This document shows, piece by piece, positions 35,401 through 50,094 of a stretch of 64,000 bases of DNA; position 1 is the stretch's first letter, and every line of letters begins with the position of its first letter. Source of the stretch: Apostichopus japonicus (taxonomy: Eukaryota; Echinodermata; Holothuroidea; Aspidochirotida; Stichopodidae); NCBI RefSeq assembly GCF_037975245.1, contig NC_092583.1:14039764-14103763 (forward strand). Direction: 5' to 3'. A program made the position numbers and the translations under genes. The notes beneath the pieces were generated by a model. That model worked only from the letters and a program-made list of their open reading frames with translations, was not told where the DNA came from and made no database searches.

Positions 35401-38400
35401 CTTTCGTAACTAGTAACTACATTAATTATTTATGCATGCATACGATGATTTTGGGAAGCTAATAAATATATATAATAGGCCTATGTTGAAATGCTACTCC
35501 GCATACTTCTTTTTGCATCACTACTTAACCAAAATCGGACAAATAATGTAACTTTGATTTTTCCCGATGAGAAGTTAACTTTATTCTGCTTAGGCAAAAC
35601 TACATCTGTAACTAGATACGGTAGATAAACAAACAAAATAAAAAAAAAACACGTTGAATTTCTATACCTGAAGCTAAGATTGAGTCAGTAAGAGGATGGT
35701 CACAGGTGATGTGACACAGAAGCTAAAACCATATCGCTGCCATCTGTCGTTATCAACTGCACATGAGCTAGTGGTATTAATATATGGCTAGCATATTAGA
35801 TACACATAAAAATACATATAGTTACCGCTCATAGCTCTGATCACACCGTATATAAACTGTGAGAAGGTTTCCCATAATGAGTATAGCGTTTTTACGAGAA
35901 TGGACATTATGTGGCTATATATATTTATATATAGCGACTTCAGAAAGACCTAAAGTTGAAAGTTTATCCACAGATTCCTGACACGTGGAGAACGTGCTTA
36001 TTATGAAAGTCATGTTATACTGAAAAACGCCGGAATATAACATTTAATAATTTTATCTGAATAATACGAGTAACCACTTTTAATGAATTTAACTCTCCAG
36101 GACTAGAATAGTTAGGCAGAGAGTGACGTCATTCGGTGGAATAGTTTGTACTGAATATCTATGCCTCAATTGCAAGCTGATCACAACCCGCGAAGGGAAG
36201 TTCAAATCATGCAAAGGACACCTTTAAAGATGAGAATGCCACTTAACAGAATGTGTAAAAGAAAGGTATAACAGTGTTACAGAATCCTACGGTATGTCAT
36301 CAACCATTACTTCATGATATTCACGAGACGTGATACATCAACGTTAGATGAACACCCTCTCAGAATCGAAGATATAATGTAGGAACTTAAATTAAAGAAG
36401 ATAACTTTTGGGGCACGGTTCATCAATTTCATAGCTTAAAAAGATGCATCCAAGGATTATCGAGGAGCAGAGAAGGAGGTCTACATGATACAATCATTAT
36501 ATATTGATTTATCATTAGGTACTAGCACGCTTCATTTATTATGAATAGCCTGTCTCGAAGAGGTTCTTTTTATTTTTGGCGGGAAGAAGTGAAAGAAAGA
36601 AAGACAGACAGACAGACAGAGCTATATACGCAAACGACAGACATTTTATGGTAGCATCAGTGTAAGCGTGAACCTCATAAAGGTATTTTTCGAAAGGAAA
36701 TCATACCTTCCATGCAATAGTGATGCACAAACAGCTCAATTTCAATGTGATTCCAAAATGCGATCATTTCATACAGATGAACACACTTTAAGCTACATGC
36801 ATGGAGAGACATAACCTAAGCCATATTGTATATACCATGCAACTGTTCATTGTAGTGTTTGTGAACAGTTAAACTACACTTCGAGGCGGCTTGGAGGGAT
36901 TGGGTGCTCAAACAAAATGCCTACTGTATTAAATGTGTAGTTTTATCAACGGACAGGTGAGCAAGTGTCCAATTTAGGGGATCTAAACTGGAACCGTTAT
37001 CCTGTTGAACAAACGGTTACTTTAGAATATATTATATTTTCTGCTACAACTTTCAGTCATGTATCAATCGATGTTCCAATGCTGCTTTTCATTTTACTGC
37101 GCGTATTCAGAAAAAAAAATGAAAAAGAACACAGCTGACAGAACGTTCAACAAAAAGTAACAGCAAGTTGCAATATGCCTTTGTTACCGGGTTGCCAAGA
37201 CAAGTTCTAGTGTTGGCTTGTAATGCGTGTTTGGAGACGTTGACGAAAATCGTTATTCGAGATATTATAAGTGCACGGATGCATGTATTGTGAAATATAA
37301 TCAATAGGCCTAGCCTATATATTACAAACGCTGCTAAATAATCATTAAAGCGCTATCTAACATTTTCAAAACACGGACGTTCTAAAGGCAATTTCCCATA
37401 TACAACCAATGTCGTGAATTTATGGACTGGCTGTTTTTCATCAACTATTGTCCTCATCGCAAAACAAGCTTAATTTGTCAAGGTATATGTCAATATTTCA
37501 TTTGTATTCACACATATACATACAATTACACACACACAAATAAATCATGATCTGGAGCATCGACCATTCGTCATATCAGTAAAATCGCATTTCACCAATT
37601 AGACATGTATATATAGTTTCTTTAAGTTTAAATCCCGCAATATCTGCAAGACTTCTCAAATAACAGAGTAAAACATATCCCTATATCAGTATATCGTACG
37701 AAACCTCCGAACAATACAATATCGATTAGTTAGCACGTTTTTATTAGCTGCTTCATTTTTATTCATCTTTAAGCTGAATATGTAGGGTGCAACAAGTTGG
37801 CAATCTGTGCTACCATTGACTATGCATATCGTTGATTTCAAAGACTATATATATATGCAAAAGAAAGCAGGCTTGTATTTGGGAAAAATCTCTTGTGATA
37901 TTAACACTCTACATTGTCCACTCACTATAATAAGTACACGACAGCCATCTGCACTGACAATATGAACAGGTCCTAAATTTCATGATTTCTCTAATATAGA
38001 AACTGGATTGTAATTAATTGTACATGCCCAAACTGCCAGTGTAAGTGTTTGAAGAAACTTGAAATGAAATTATATAACAAATATTTTAATATAATGCTAA
38101 TTGGGTACATAAGGTTACAAAGGAATGGTTTTATTTAGGTATTATATATCGATCCGTCGTGAAAAATCTGCTAAAAATTGGTCAATAGGTCTATATTTTG
38201 AACTTGGGGAGGGTCACAGCGAAACGAGAGCAACATTTGAGGGATATACAGCATGCGGGTAATGCAAGGTGGTCCAACATATCAAGAGGCGCCATTGCGA
38301 GCGCGGAACGTGGGGCACGTGGGCCCGTCACATGTCCCGGAAGCTTTGAGGTTTTCATCGTTTCTCAAACTTATATATCAGCTTAAAATAAGCAGCATTA

Positions 38401-41356
38401 TGGAGGTAAATGTAAGTATAAAGTAGAAGTAAAATTGGTGTGTTCTTTTCCTGTATTTTTATTGGGGGAGGGGATGGCAAATTTCATTGAGGGGGGAGGG
38501 AGGGGGCACCAACAATTTTATCGGGGGGGGGGCACTGTATGTGCTCATATTGGGCATAGAGAATGACACGTCGGAAACAGTATGCTGTATGCGTATCATG
38601 TCATGTAGTGCGATTATTGTCGGATGGTACCGTATAAAATGGTTATTACCACATCACTATTTAATACACTCTTGTACATTCTACTGCATAAGTAAATAAT
38701 ACCCGACGGGCTAGATTTCAATTAGCGTTTATATATATATGTGAAGATATATAGAAAATTTTACAGTTCACGGTTAAATACGCTCTGAAATACATTTGTC
38801 ACTCGAATTTCGTAAGAAATAATTATCTCATAGTCTGAGACTAATGTAGTGCCTTATCACAGCTCTGAGCCTTGGAGCCATTTTCTCGGCTTCCTCTCTT
38901 CATAATTTATCTCTATGTTTTACTTTATGAATATCAAATCTCACAATCACAGAGCTTTCTGCTTGTTTGTGTCTGAAAATGAGGTGCCATGATATAAAAA
39001 AAGGCCTCTCATGCTTCAACGATTAAAGTCGACCATCAGTGATTTCCACATCACAAGACTACACATAGTTAACACGTTACGGTGTAATCTACGAGAACAT
39101 ATGGCGAGAATAGGTGGGGGGGGGACGCTTTGCCTCCAAGTAGCATGCAGCTTTCATGGTCGGTTAAAATTTTGATGTGATGTCAAGGGTGATTGTCCTA
39201 TCAGGGAGCTGCCATTTAGACCAATGAACTCCATCAGATTCAATGAAAGGTTAAATCTCATTTAATTTATACAGTAAACACCTATACTAAGTTACTATAA
39301 CACCCTTTTCATACGTTCCTTTTATCACAGATTTAATGCAATCGTATATTAATAACCTGAAGCTGACTTCAGAGCCGATTTATCTTTAATGAGACTTGGA
39401 AAAAAGTCATGCGCGAGTTGCAATCCATTTATACCTATATTAAATTAATATTTAGTAATTTACCTCAAGTTTATTATTATTCAATCCCATATGACTTAAA
39501 TGTTCACATTATGTCACATTTATTATACTGTACCACTACATGCCTACTTGCATATCTTATGTCGTTTGACGTATATGTATCTCACAAATCATGGATTAAA
39601 TTTGAGAAATTCCAAATACGGAAGCCAAATAGATGGATGAATCTTTCGACAAACGCTGGAAGTTGTCACGACCAGGCTCAAACAAACTATCATACTTTAA
39701 TGTGTATCACTACAGATCGCCAATGAAAAATCACAAGCGATACTATCAGTTATGTGACTGTAACCTATTACTATAGGGTTTATTTTCTTAAATTCACAAA
39801 TCTAGGCATGTAGTGATGTCCCGTACGTGAGCGAACACTAGTAGTAACATCAGTCCTCAACTCACAAACAACGATTAGTAAGGTGGGGGGCGGGGAGTGG
39901 GCAGTCCAAATGATAACCACATTTTCCCTGCTCCTTCTCCCTCCCTCTGTTGATGTTTGTCTATACCGGTCTTAATCGTTGGCTTTCACATTTTAAGACA
40001 ATAGGTCGATAAAAAGTATTTATTGTTTTTGGGAAGGCGACGGGAATTAAGGTGACTGAACCCATCAGTTGCAAAAAGAAGAGAAAAAAAGGCACCGTCC
40101 TGACAGTTCCTTGATTCGAAATACAGTATTGTATATCAGTGCGGAATCTATCTATGACAACTAATATTGAAAGGAACGCCGGTTCAGCACGAATGGCGAT
40201 CGTGATGGATAGGATGAAGATATATTTTAGATTGACAATCGGGCTACGGCGACGACGGCGTCGGGTAGGGAGGACGTGGCGGCTTCCACTCTCAGGAAAG
40301 GACTCATCTGCTTTTGAAAAGAAGAACTAAGTAAAAGAATGATTGAGAAACCTGGAGTAAATGATGTTGCGGGAAGAATGATCTGCTATGAAATGGAAAG
40401 AGACAGCTACTTTTTTCGGAAGTTGATCATAAATCGACCGCAAAAATTCAAAGCGTGCCTATAACGTCTAAATGTAACAGTTGAGAAATAGAGATGCCAT
40501 ACGACGCAAAATGCAACATAAAGTTAACATTACCATGAACTATACAATATAGATTATAGAATATAGACTGAACTATAGAATATAGACTGATAGATAAAGA
40601 CTGATATAGATTGTACTGTACAACACACTGCGCATGCTCCTCGAAGAGGGTAGATATTATATATATCTTAAACGTTTCAATATTTATAGTGTATAACTGT
40701 ATCAAGCTGATAGACACTGGTTGTATACTACAAAGTCAGGCCTATAGTAAGGTAACTCAAATATTAAGTAGTCTTTGTTCCGTCGGGTTATCACTGATGT
40801 GTCTCTGCTTATTAAGATTTGACCGTCATACTTCTTTCATTCGCCCGAAGCCAATCTTCCTATTTTACGACGTCTATGGTGCGCCTAGTGTGCCATAAGT
40901 CCTGAAATCGACATATATGTCGAATTAAATTGACATGTCGGTTTCTCGTGCTCTCATTGGACGACCAGTGTCACATGTTGTTTCCTAGCGCTCTGATTGG
41001 AAGAATTCGACATAGTCTATGTCGAATTAACTTAACATAGACTATGTAATTTTATCGTGAATATTGGACGATCATTGTAACATGTCATTTTTATAGTGCT
41101 CTGCTTGGAAGAAATCGACATATGTTGAATTAAATTGTCACATGTAGTTTTCGTGCTATGATTAAACTTAATCATGCATATTCATAGGCCCCAGAATCAA
41201 AAAAGTTGAAATAAGAGTAGCTAAACGTTATGTTCACAACGTTCTTTTCATCAAGATTTGCTACAGCATAAATGCCAAAAACTGGAAACCACGACCAAGG
41301 AAGAACCAGCTAAGACGACCAGCAGTGTCTTGGTACGCGCATTTTAATTGGTTGTG

Positions 41357-41400
<44 letters not shown>

Positions 41401-44400
41401 AGTCATATGTCAATTTCTACCAATCAGAGCACTAGAAGATAACATTTGACACAGCCGGCTGGAATCAACCACAGATAAATCTTGGCAAGAAATATGAGAA
41501 CGTGTTTACAATCCCAGTGTCAAAAAGATAATAGACATTGTGATCAGTTTCATCCAATTTTCCGATAGCTTCAGAGACTACATGTTACCACCCACCCATA
41601 AGTTATATCATGCATTCCATGGGTGTGTCCTCCATTGACAAATACGACCGTAAAAGGATTGAATATTGTCTGCGATCAACTCGAATATGTGGGTTATTTA
41701 TACACAGAAACTCTATAGACATGTGTAAACTATAATATACATATGTTTCTCTTACAAAGATGCCTTCCAAAAGGAATTCTGGGTAAACATAGGGTCAAAC
41801 ATAACGTTCTACCATTTCACTGTGTATGGACCATGTAAATAAATATTGAAGAGAATTGGGAACAGTGGTGCGGTGTAGGAGTGGTAACGTGGTACGGGTA
41901 ACAACTCTTGTCAGGAACTACTGACGATAACTGGAAGCGTTGGCGTGGTTAAGAAGTGGAAGCTTTCGAAAGGGTAGTACAGTCCTAAGTATGGATAATG
42001 CGAGCAAAGATTGGAGAACACTGGGGTGTGGTGGGGGGGGGGAGTGGCACTCGTGGTAATGGAGTGGCAGTGTGATGTGCCGGTAGTGGGAAGGTTTCGG
42101 GTTGCCGGCTGTGTGGGTTTAGGTAAGTGAGAAGCGTGACTTATACAAACCGACAGTATAATCATTATTTATATAGCGACTATTTATGTAAGCATTACAT
42201 TGGATACTAGAACAAGCTATACCTACAGCTTCTATACATAACTGAATTCTTATTAAACGCTTACATTTTATTTAACGGTGCATACTTGATAAATATTGGC
42301 ACGTCTATCCAATAAAGTTCAGTGATACCTTCGCTTCATGCGGCAGTATAAGACGTGGGGGAGGGCCCACGATCTCCGGGACACACCTTCCCCCCCCCCC
42401 CATTTTAAAATCCTGGAGCCGCCCCAGCACTATGGTCTCACAAATTTAACCCCTCGCCCTCTTCATCACAACGCAATTACCCCCCATTTCCCACCCACTT
42501 CTATAGGATTACCATATGCCCATTACATCGTCTCTGAAAAGCCCTGACGCTCTATGGACATTCCCGCCCTCGTTCCACTATTGAACACTCTCCCATATTT
42601 CTGCGTGAAATGGGGGGGGTGGGGTGGGGATGGGGCTGCATTCGGCCGTTAACGCAAACTATCAGCGTTTAAAGGGAGTGAAGACTCGCGCAAAAAAAAA
42701 CGTCTAATGCCGGTAATCTGACCTAGTTTCGAATGAGGTGTATAACAGAATTGTTAGACACCACCATCGATCCCAGAAAGTACACACACAGCTTGCTACC
42801 GTCGGTAATTAGACACTAGTGTACAGTCAGTACATATAGCTGCGGTCAATACCCACAACACAGTGTACAAACGATATAGCGATGGACATCTCATGTCCAG
42901 CTAAAGATAACAAGGTATAACCTTTATTTCTGTCTACATTTGTTATCGACAAGAGAATAACTTTACAAGCAACGGAAAGTTAACGAGGTTGGGGCGAGTC
43001 TTCAATGCCTTTAAACCAGCTAATCCTATTTCATGGGCAATAATATTCTCTCCACCTCTCTCTGTCCCTTTTGAATTTATGAAATTCGAACCATTGTTTA
43101 CTTTACTAACATCGCACGTTGCACACGATTTATATTTTAAACGCTGTATTGTCCATCGTAACACCTGCCAACATACACAGGTATGAATATATGCTACAAG
43201 ATACCTTCGGAAATCTGTTACAGTACTCATCCCAACCTGTGAAGTTAATTAATAAAGTTGTCGAGAAATTATCCCTCGAAAATCCCTTGAGTCGGAAATG
43301 AAGTCTTGGAAGTGAAGGCAGTTCCCTTGAGATATGTTGGGACAAGCGATTCGTGTCACTGGCTTATTCGCGTTGGGTATTATGGGCAGTCATCGAATTC
43401 AGTCAACTGTTGTGTACTATATAATACATGTATGACCCAATATGAACGAGTGCAGCTCAAGCAGAGAGGTTCTGGGCATATGAAACATTCAACCGTAAAA
43501 TTGGGTCAGAACACATTGATGAAATTGGTCGGCTTCAGCATACTGCATACGAAGCACATGCTTACAAATTTCGCCAAAGGTAGTATACCTACAAATCACA
43601 GTAAATCTCGTCAGAAGAAAACCTAAAGCGAATCACACGCCGATGTGACGTCACAATACAATACTCATTCCTACAGGAATAACCATCTGTAATACTATTT
43701 AAGTGAAATATCACGCGGAAAAGAGGCGATCATGTCAACTTAGTGGAACTTGTGGACCACAAATAATTATAACAAGAAGCTTTCTGTTCACCAACAGTTT
43801 CCCCAAAATATTTTGAACTGACTTTGAACCGAGCTTTTTAGAACAATTCCCAAATTTCCTACCGCGTTTATTCGCTATATTGCCAGTCAATTATTGTAAG
43901 ACACATACACATAGACGCTTCCGTATCATTAACACATGTATGCGTTTTGCTATACAGTGGAAGGGGTATGCGAGACTGGCTAGAAAATTGCTTCAACTTT
44001 GGATGCAACCGGGTTAATTATAATTAATGTTTCTTAATTATGAAATTTGAGTAATTCCGAAACCTATTACTTATATTAGCGACGATGAAATAAATCGGAC
44101 AAAGTCAAGAAAATCACGCCACGAAAAACTCAGAGTCGCTCCGCTCCAACGTCCCCACCCTTTCACTATAGGTACGCGTCCAGGTTTGTAGAAGGATGGG
44201 ATGTGTTTGCCTGTGTGTCACCTGACCTAATCTACGCATGCGCAGTTATAATTATGGCGCGATTTATTTATAGTTGATATACTTAGCATTTTAAATAATC
44301 AAGACAAGGAAATCAACGTGAAATTATTCGCGTATCATCTGGTAACGATTTGTGGTTTGTTGACCTTTTTGGCGTTCCATATCATTAAAGGCATTGAAGA

Positions 44401-47400
44401 CTCCCCCCCCCCCCCCCCAAACCGCGTGCCGCACTCTGAAAAAGTTAACTTTCCGTTGCTTGCAAGTGAAGTTTTCTTCTTGTCCCTACAAAATGCAGAC
44501 AGTAATGAAACGTGATACATTGTTATCTTAAGCTGGACCTGAGATTTCCACGCTGCTATGTACACTGTGTTGTGGGTATTGACCGTAGCTGTATGTATTG
44601 ACTGTACACTACTGTCTAATTACCGCAAGCTGTATGTGTATTTTCTGGGATCGATGGTGGTGTCTAACACTTCTGTTACACCTCATTCGAAACTAGGTCA
44701 GATTACCGGCATGAGGCGTTTCATTGTGCGCGAGTCTTCACACCCTTTAACGGTCATCACACAACTTCGGTCTTCACATGACGAAGATGACCATTATTGT
44801 ACGTTCTTGGATGTTTGGCGTTCTGCCGGACATTACTAATTTACTACCCATGCTTCTTAACAACAGGCCATGTTTGCTAACAAACGAAAACCACATGCAA
44901 TGCCTTCCTTGGTATAAGTTTCCTTGGCTTACATTCTGGTCCTTTCTGAACGGTTGGATGTGTTAGAAGTTCTGAACGGTTGTATGTGTTAGAAGGACAG
45001 TAGAAACTATAAGGAAGTTCAGCAATTTGAAACATGGAATCTAAATATATTTATATCACACTACAGACATACATCTTCCTAAAGTGATCACGGTTTCCGC
45101 TGGTTCCTACTGTCCTTCTACGTCGATCCCTCATTTCCTTACAATAATAATAGTCTACTTTCGTGTATGATCAAGACTGTCAATCGTTTTGAGATCAAAT
45201 TACGCGAAAGGCTAATGAAGACAAATGATTTTGCATCAGACTTGAAGTACCAGTAAGTACAAACAGTATGAGTACCAGTGCAAGTAGAGATACTATCCCT
45301 ACCTGTGCAGGTTTTACTGGAATCAAAGTTGTCGCCTTAAAAACCAGCTGCTTATAAATTCTACAATACACCGAGTATGAGTACAAATCCATGAAGATGA
45401 GTGTAGGCCTCATGTTTCTATGTTAGGATACATGTAAAGGCTGCAGAGAATACGGACTCCCTTCAGATCTGGCTAAGGCTTTAAGGGGGAAAACAACAGC
45501 AATGTCTGCAAACCTACACATATTTAGTCAACTATGATTGCAACGTTGACACTTGAGAGGTGCGGTAAAAACCTGTATATGTGACGCCAAAAGGGACGTC
45601 AAGTACAACTGCGTTCTATAAGTATAACATATCCACCACACCAGACATGCTGTCGGAGTAGGCTTACATCCTGGTCCTTTCTGAAGGGTTGCATGTGTTT
45701 ATGTTCATCCGGGGCCTTCTGGTCATGAGAGGCAATGAGAGTGTAATTGTATACAAAAGCAAAATAGGCGAACGACGTTTGAATCAAAGCCTTACGATTG
45801 TTTGAATGTTCGCAATAAGGTTACTGGAGAAACACGATTGTGACGTACAGTATCTACTCACCACGTTAAATTGCAACATCTCTTACAATCATTTAACCTG
45901 AACGCACTCTTGACAGGGTAATTCTGACATATGAGTCAATAAAATTAGGCTATTTTTAATATTTCTTATTTTAGGCTTACATTACTACAAGACTTGACGA
46001 AATTCGAACTTTACAATTAACCGAAATCCTGTCTCTAACTCCTTGTTCAACACACAATAAAGTTGAAAATACTATAAACTAACTTAAAAATTGTCTGAAT
46101 ACGGCCAACTTGCGTTCGATCTAGCACCTTCTATAGCATGTTACTAGGTACCAGGTATAGCATATTTAAGGTACAATGAATTTAGCAACCCACTTGTGTT
46201 ATGCTGCTGAAAATGTCAATGAGGGATTCTGTACGTGTTCACGGTGTTCATTTTGCAAGTAAAGGTATGAAAATAATGTAACCTACAGTATAGGCCACCT
46301 TTACTAATAGAGTAAAGACGATTTCTATCAATCAATATTATCCTATTAATCCACCCAATTGGAATATTATGACTCTAACCCCGCCCCTCCCCCCCCCCTA
46401 ATCACAAGACCCTACCAGCGTCCACATGTGTGGTACAGACATGTTGTAAACACACCTCGCCTGCATGTATGCACCTGATGATTCCTTCCCGTTGTTTATA
46501 ATATATTACCGATCTTTCACTCCTAGGTCATGAATGTATATCATTTGTCTCTCTTCGATACTAATCTAGACTGAAATCTAAATAAGGAAGCTACAATACC
46601 AGTCCTTATATATAGATACCCATGGAAATAGTATTACTCCGACATGGCAATGATTCTTCGATGGGTAAAACACAGGAAGGAAATACTGTTAATGACCAAC
46701 AGGTTCAACGTATACAACACACAGTACAGAGTGAGTTGAATGATAGCAGCTCCATTGTTTTACAGTGATGCCAGTAGATTCGCCACAACACATAACACAA
46801 AATATTCGACGGAAAGAACAGGAAATATGGATAGTTACTACTGGTTTTTAGGGCCGAGGTCTGACCATGGAGTTGTTATGGATAACAACTTCCTGGTCTG
46901 ATACGGACTTAGGCTCTGTTTCAATAAGTAACCAATTAAAGCACAGATATCATACTTTCCTTTGTGAGGCATCCTCGTATCATGTATCCACATCTGTGTG
47001 TAACTGTGTATAACTTATTGCAGATTCACTGTGTATGTCATATGTGAGAACGTGTGAGTGTGTATTGGCATCAGAATGGTTCCAAACAAGATATATACAT
47101 GTACATTATAGGAAGCTTTAGGAATTCATTTCGCTTATTTCTACTTTTGAAATTTTCCTAGAGACACAATTTTATACCGAGTTAAGGTGAGAAAGATTAG
47201 CGGGGAAGTTCGATCATGACTAAACAGATTTGGAAATTTCTAATTGGTTTTACTACATTTTACTTAACGTAAGAAAATAATCGTCGAGTTCAGTCACGTG
47301 GTCAGTTATTTTAAGGGACAATCAATGAAGTTAGCAGCAGAACTAGTTAAGGTTGGTGAACATTACGGTAAGATGACTGATAATAACCAGAAAGCCAGTT

Positions 47401-50062
47401 GGCTTTGTGACTCCTTGCCATATAATTTCAAATAACTATCCGACGAATCGCCGCATCCTTACTTCCACCTTGCAACCATCCCTTTGGCCTTTAATAATTA
47501 TCATTAATGAATGAAAGCTCTACATGAAATTGTTTAAACACTGTGAATAATTTCACGATTTAGCCAAAGCAAAAGTCATCTAGTGTAAATCATAGAGAAA
47601 ATGGCCACTTTTGAGTCCATTTTGAGATAACCCAACTTTCAGTAATATGGGTTGTTCTGGGAAAGAAAAGATTCATTTTGAAAGTTTCCACAAAATGGAC
47701 TGTAATGACCTGTAAACGATCTTTGACCTTAACTTCCCGGTCGTCGAACATAGCCCAACATATAACGAACATTAAATCAAAGTTTCATAAATATCAATCG
47801 AAGAATGAGCATTCAAGTCACTTGACAGACTGTTTTAATGATTTCCAGGTGTTGACCACTAATGACCTTAGATGACCTGGGATCCAAAATCCTTGTTCAC
47901 CCGAGCATGGTGTTCTGTTTTACCTCAATGACCCGAGAGAAGCACTACCTAAGAAACATTATGACCAACTTTCAAGAATATGTGGTCTTTTGGGAAAGAG
48001 GAGGCACATTTTTAAAATGTTCACTTAATGGCCTGTAGTGACCCCTAACATGACCTTTGTTTCCCCGCTGGTCGAAAGTAGCCCAACATCCATCGAACAT
48101 TGTGTCCAAGTGTCATTAAAATCCATAGAACAATGAGTGTTACAGACTAGTTACAAAGCCACTAAAACAATTGTAAAAACAATTGTGAACAGAAAAGACA
48201 GGTAGATGGACAGACGGACGAACGGACAGACAGATTAATAAATAGATAAAGTGACGCTGACGGATCACATACCTCAACCCAGCTAGTTTGAGCTAAAAAC
48301 AGGCCATCAAACGGCAAAAGAAATTAAAATTAGAAGAAATTAGTTTTTTGTTTTTATACATATTGATTTTGTATTCCTTATAAGCAGCTGACATACAATC
48401 CAATATATATGTGTTTACTAAATTTAATTAAATCTCAATAAACTTATTTCAGCAGCCCGGTTTCCTGCAACTGATAAAAACAAAAACACTGCTTGGCAGT
48501 GATTGCGGAACAAGATATATCCGCCCGATTGGCGGCAAACAAGAAACGGTTGTTCTTCGTAGGCAACGCGAACCAAAGATAAACAGACGGTATTTTGACA
48601 CTCAATTTCAACCAATAAACGTGGGGTATGTTGGGTAATGTGAACATGACATGAATGGTGTTTGCGTGGTTGTAATTGTAATCCGTGGCCATTTCCTGGT
48701 TGAAAACGGACTTCTTCGATGTGAATGAAGCCTGCCCTGATACAGGCTATGAACGTGTCAGCTTTTTAATTCATAGGCGTATGAGGCGGGGGCTGCAGCC
48801 CCCTCCCCTCAACCAAATATTTTTGTGAAAATTCGGCAATATGCAGTGAATTTTTCGGGCACCTACTGAAAGATAAATAATTTGCAATGTGGTTTTCAAT
48901 GGTTAAACTGATATTATTATTATCATCATTATTATTCTAACGACTTCCCCAATAATTCTAACCAACATGGAAGGGAAATACCACGGCAAATGATTGTATG
49001 TTATTGGGATGCGATGTAATAACCGATGCGTACCTATATGATATGCACATTAACATGTTGAACGCGTTGAAAATCGTCGGTTATATATTTCGGGCAAGTC
49101 GTTACAGCCTCCTGAAATCAAATTGGGCTCCTATACGCCTTGGTTTTTATACAAGTAGTTCAAACATTCAGTAATATGGGTGGGTATTTTGGCCTGTGTG
49201 AATCGTAGTAAATGTTCGCGTAAAGTGAGATGTCATAGTTTTAGCCCCATGCAGGTTAACATTGCGTTCAATGAAAACGTATTTTGTAAATAAACTCCAC
49301 TTTGGGTATAGTTTCAGTGTTCTGTCACAAACTTGCTGGGTTAACCATTTGGAGCAATCAAAAACATCCATTTGTAATCTGAATCATAAAACTGTATATG
49401 CATGCATCTCTGCTGCAGCAATTGTGCATTGTAATAAATAAAACCTTTCACTAGTAAATCAATCATTTGTGACGATATATTCTAAGTGGAATAATTAGAC
49501 TTGCTCAAGTCTTCTGCGTCGGTGTGTGATCGGATACTTAAACTTTGATACCTTCCAAACGGGATAAGTTTCATCAGCTGTTTGGAAAGCCAAATAACCA
49601 GCCAAATGTAACCAGCCAAATATAACCATCCATATAACTCTATTATTAACATTATAACTCACACAGACCAATGAGGATGCTTTGTTGAGCTTCTACTTTA
49701 TACAAGAATATATCTCTTCCGTGCACGACTTGAAGATTTTATTTGAACATCATGGTTTCGAATGACAAATCTCGAATTTCATTATTTCCATATTAAGAAC
49801 TTAATCGATTATTAGGCAATTACATACTCATAACATTCTCATTATCTCACAGCCATATAGCTCTATTATTAAACAACATCAATCATTCCACATCTCAACC
49901 GACAAAATATCTCTAAGTTTTTTCGATTTTGCCGAATTCCCATAGAGTGAAAATGTAAGAATTAGAAATACGAAAAATATGAATTACTTGAGGTTAAATT
50001 TCCTCATTTTGACTGCAATATACACATGCATATTACATGTAATAACTATAACTATATATGTG

Positions 50063-50094
<32 letters not shown>

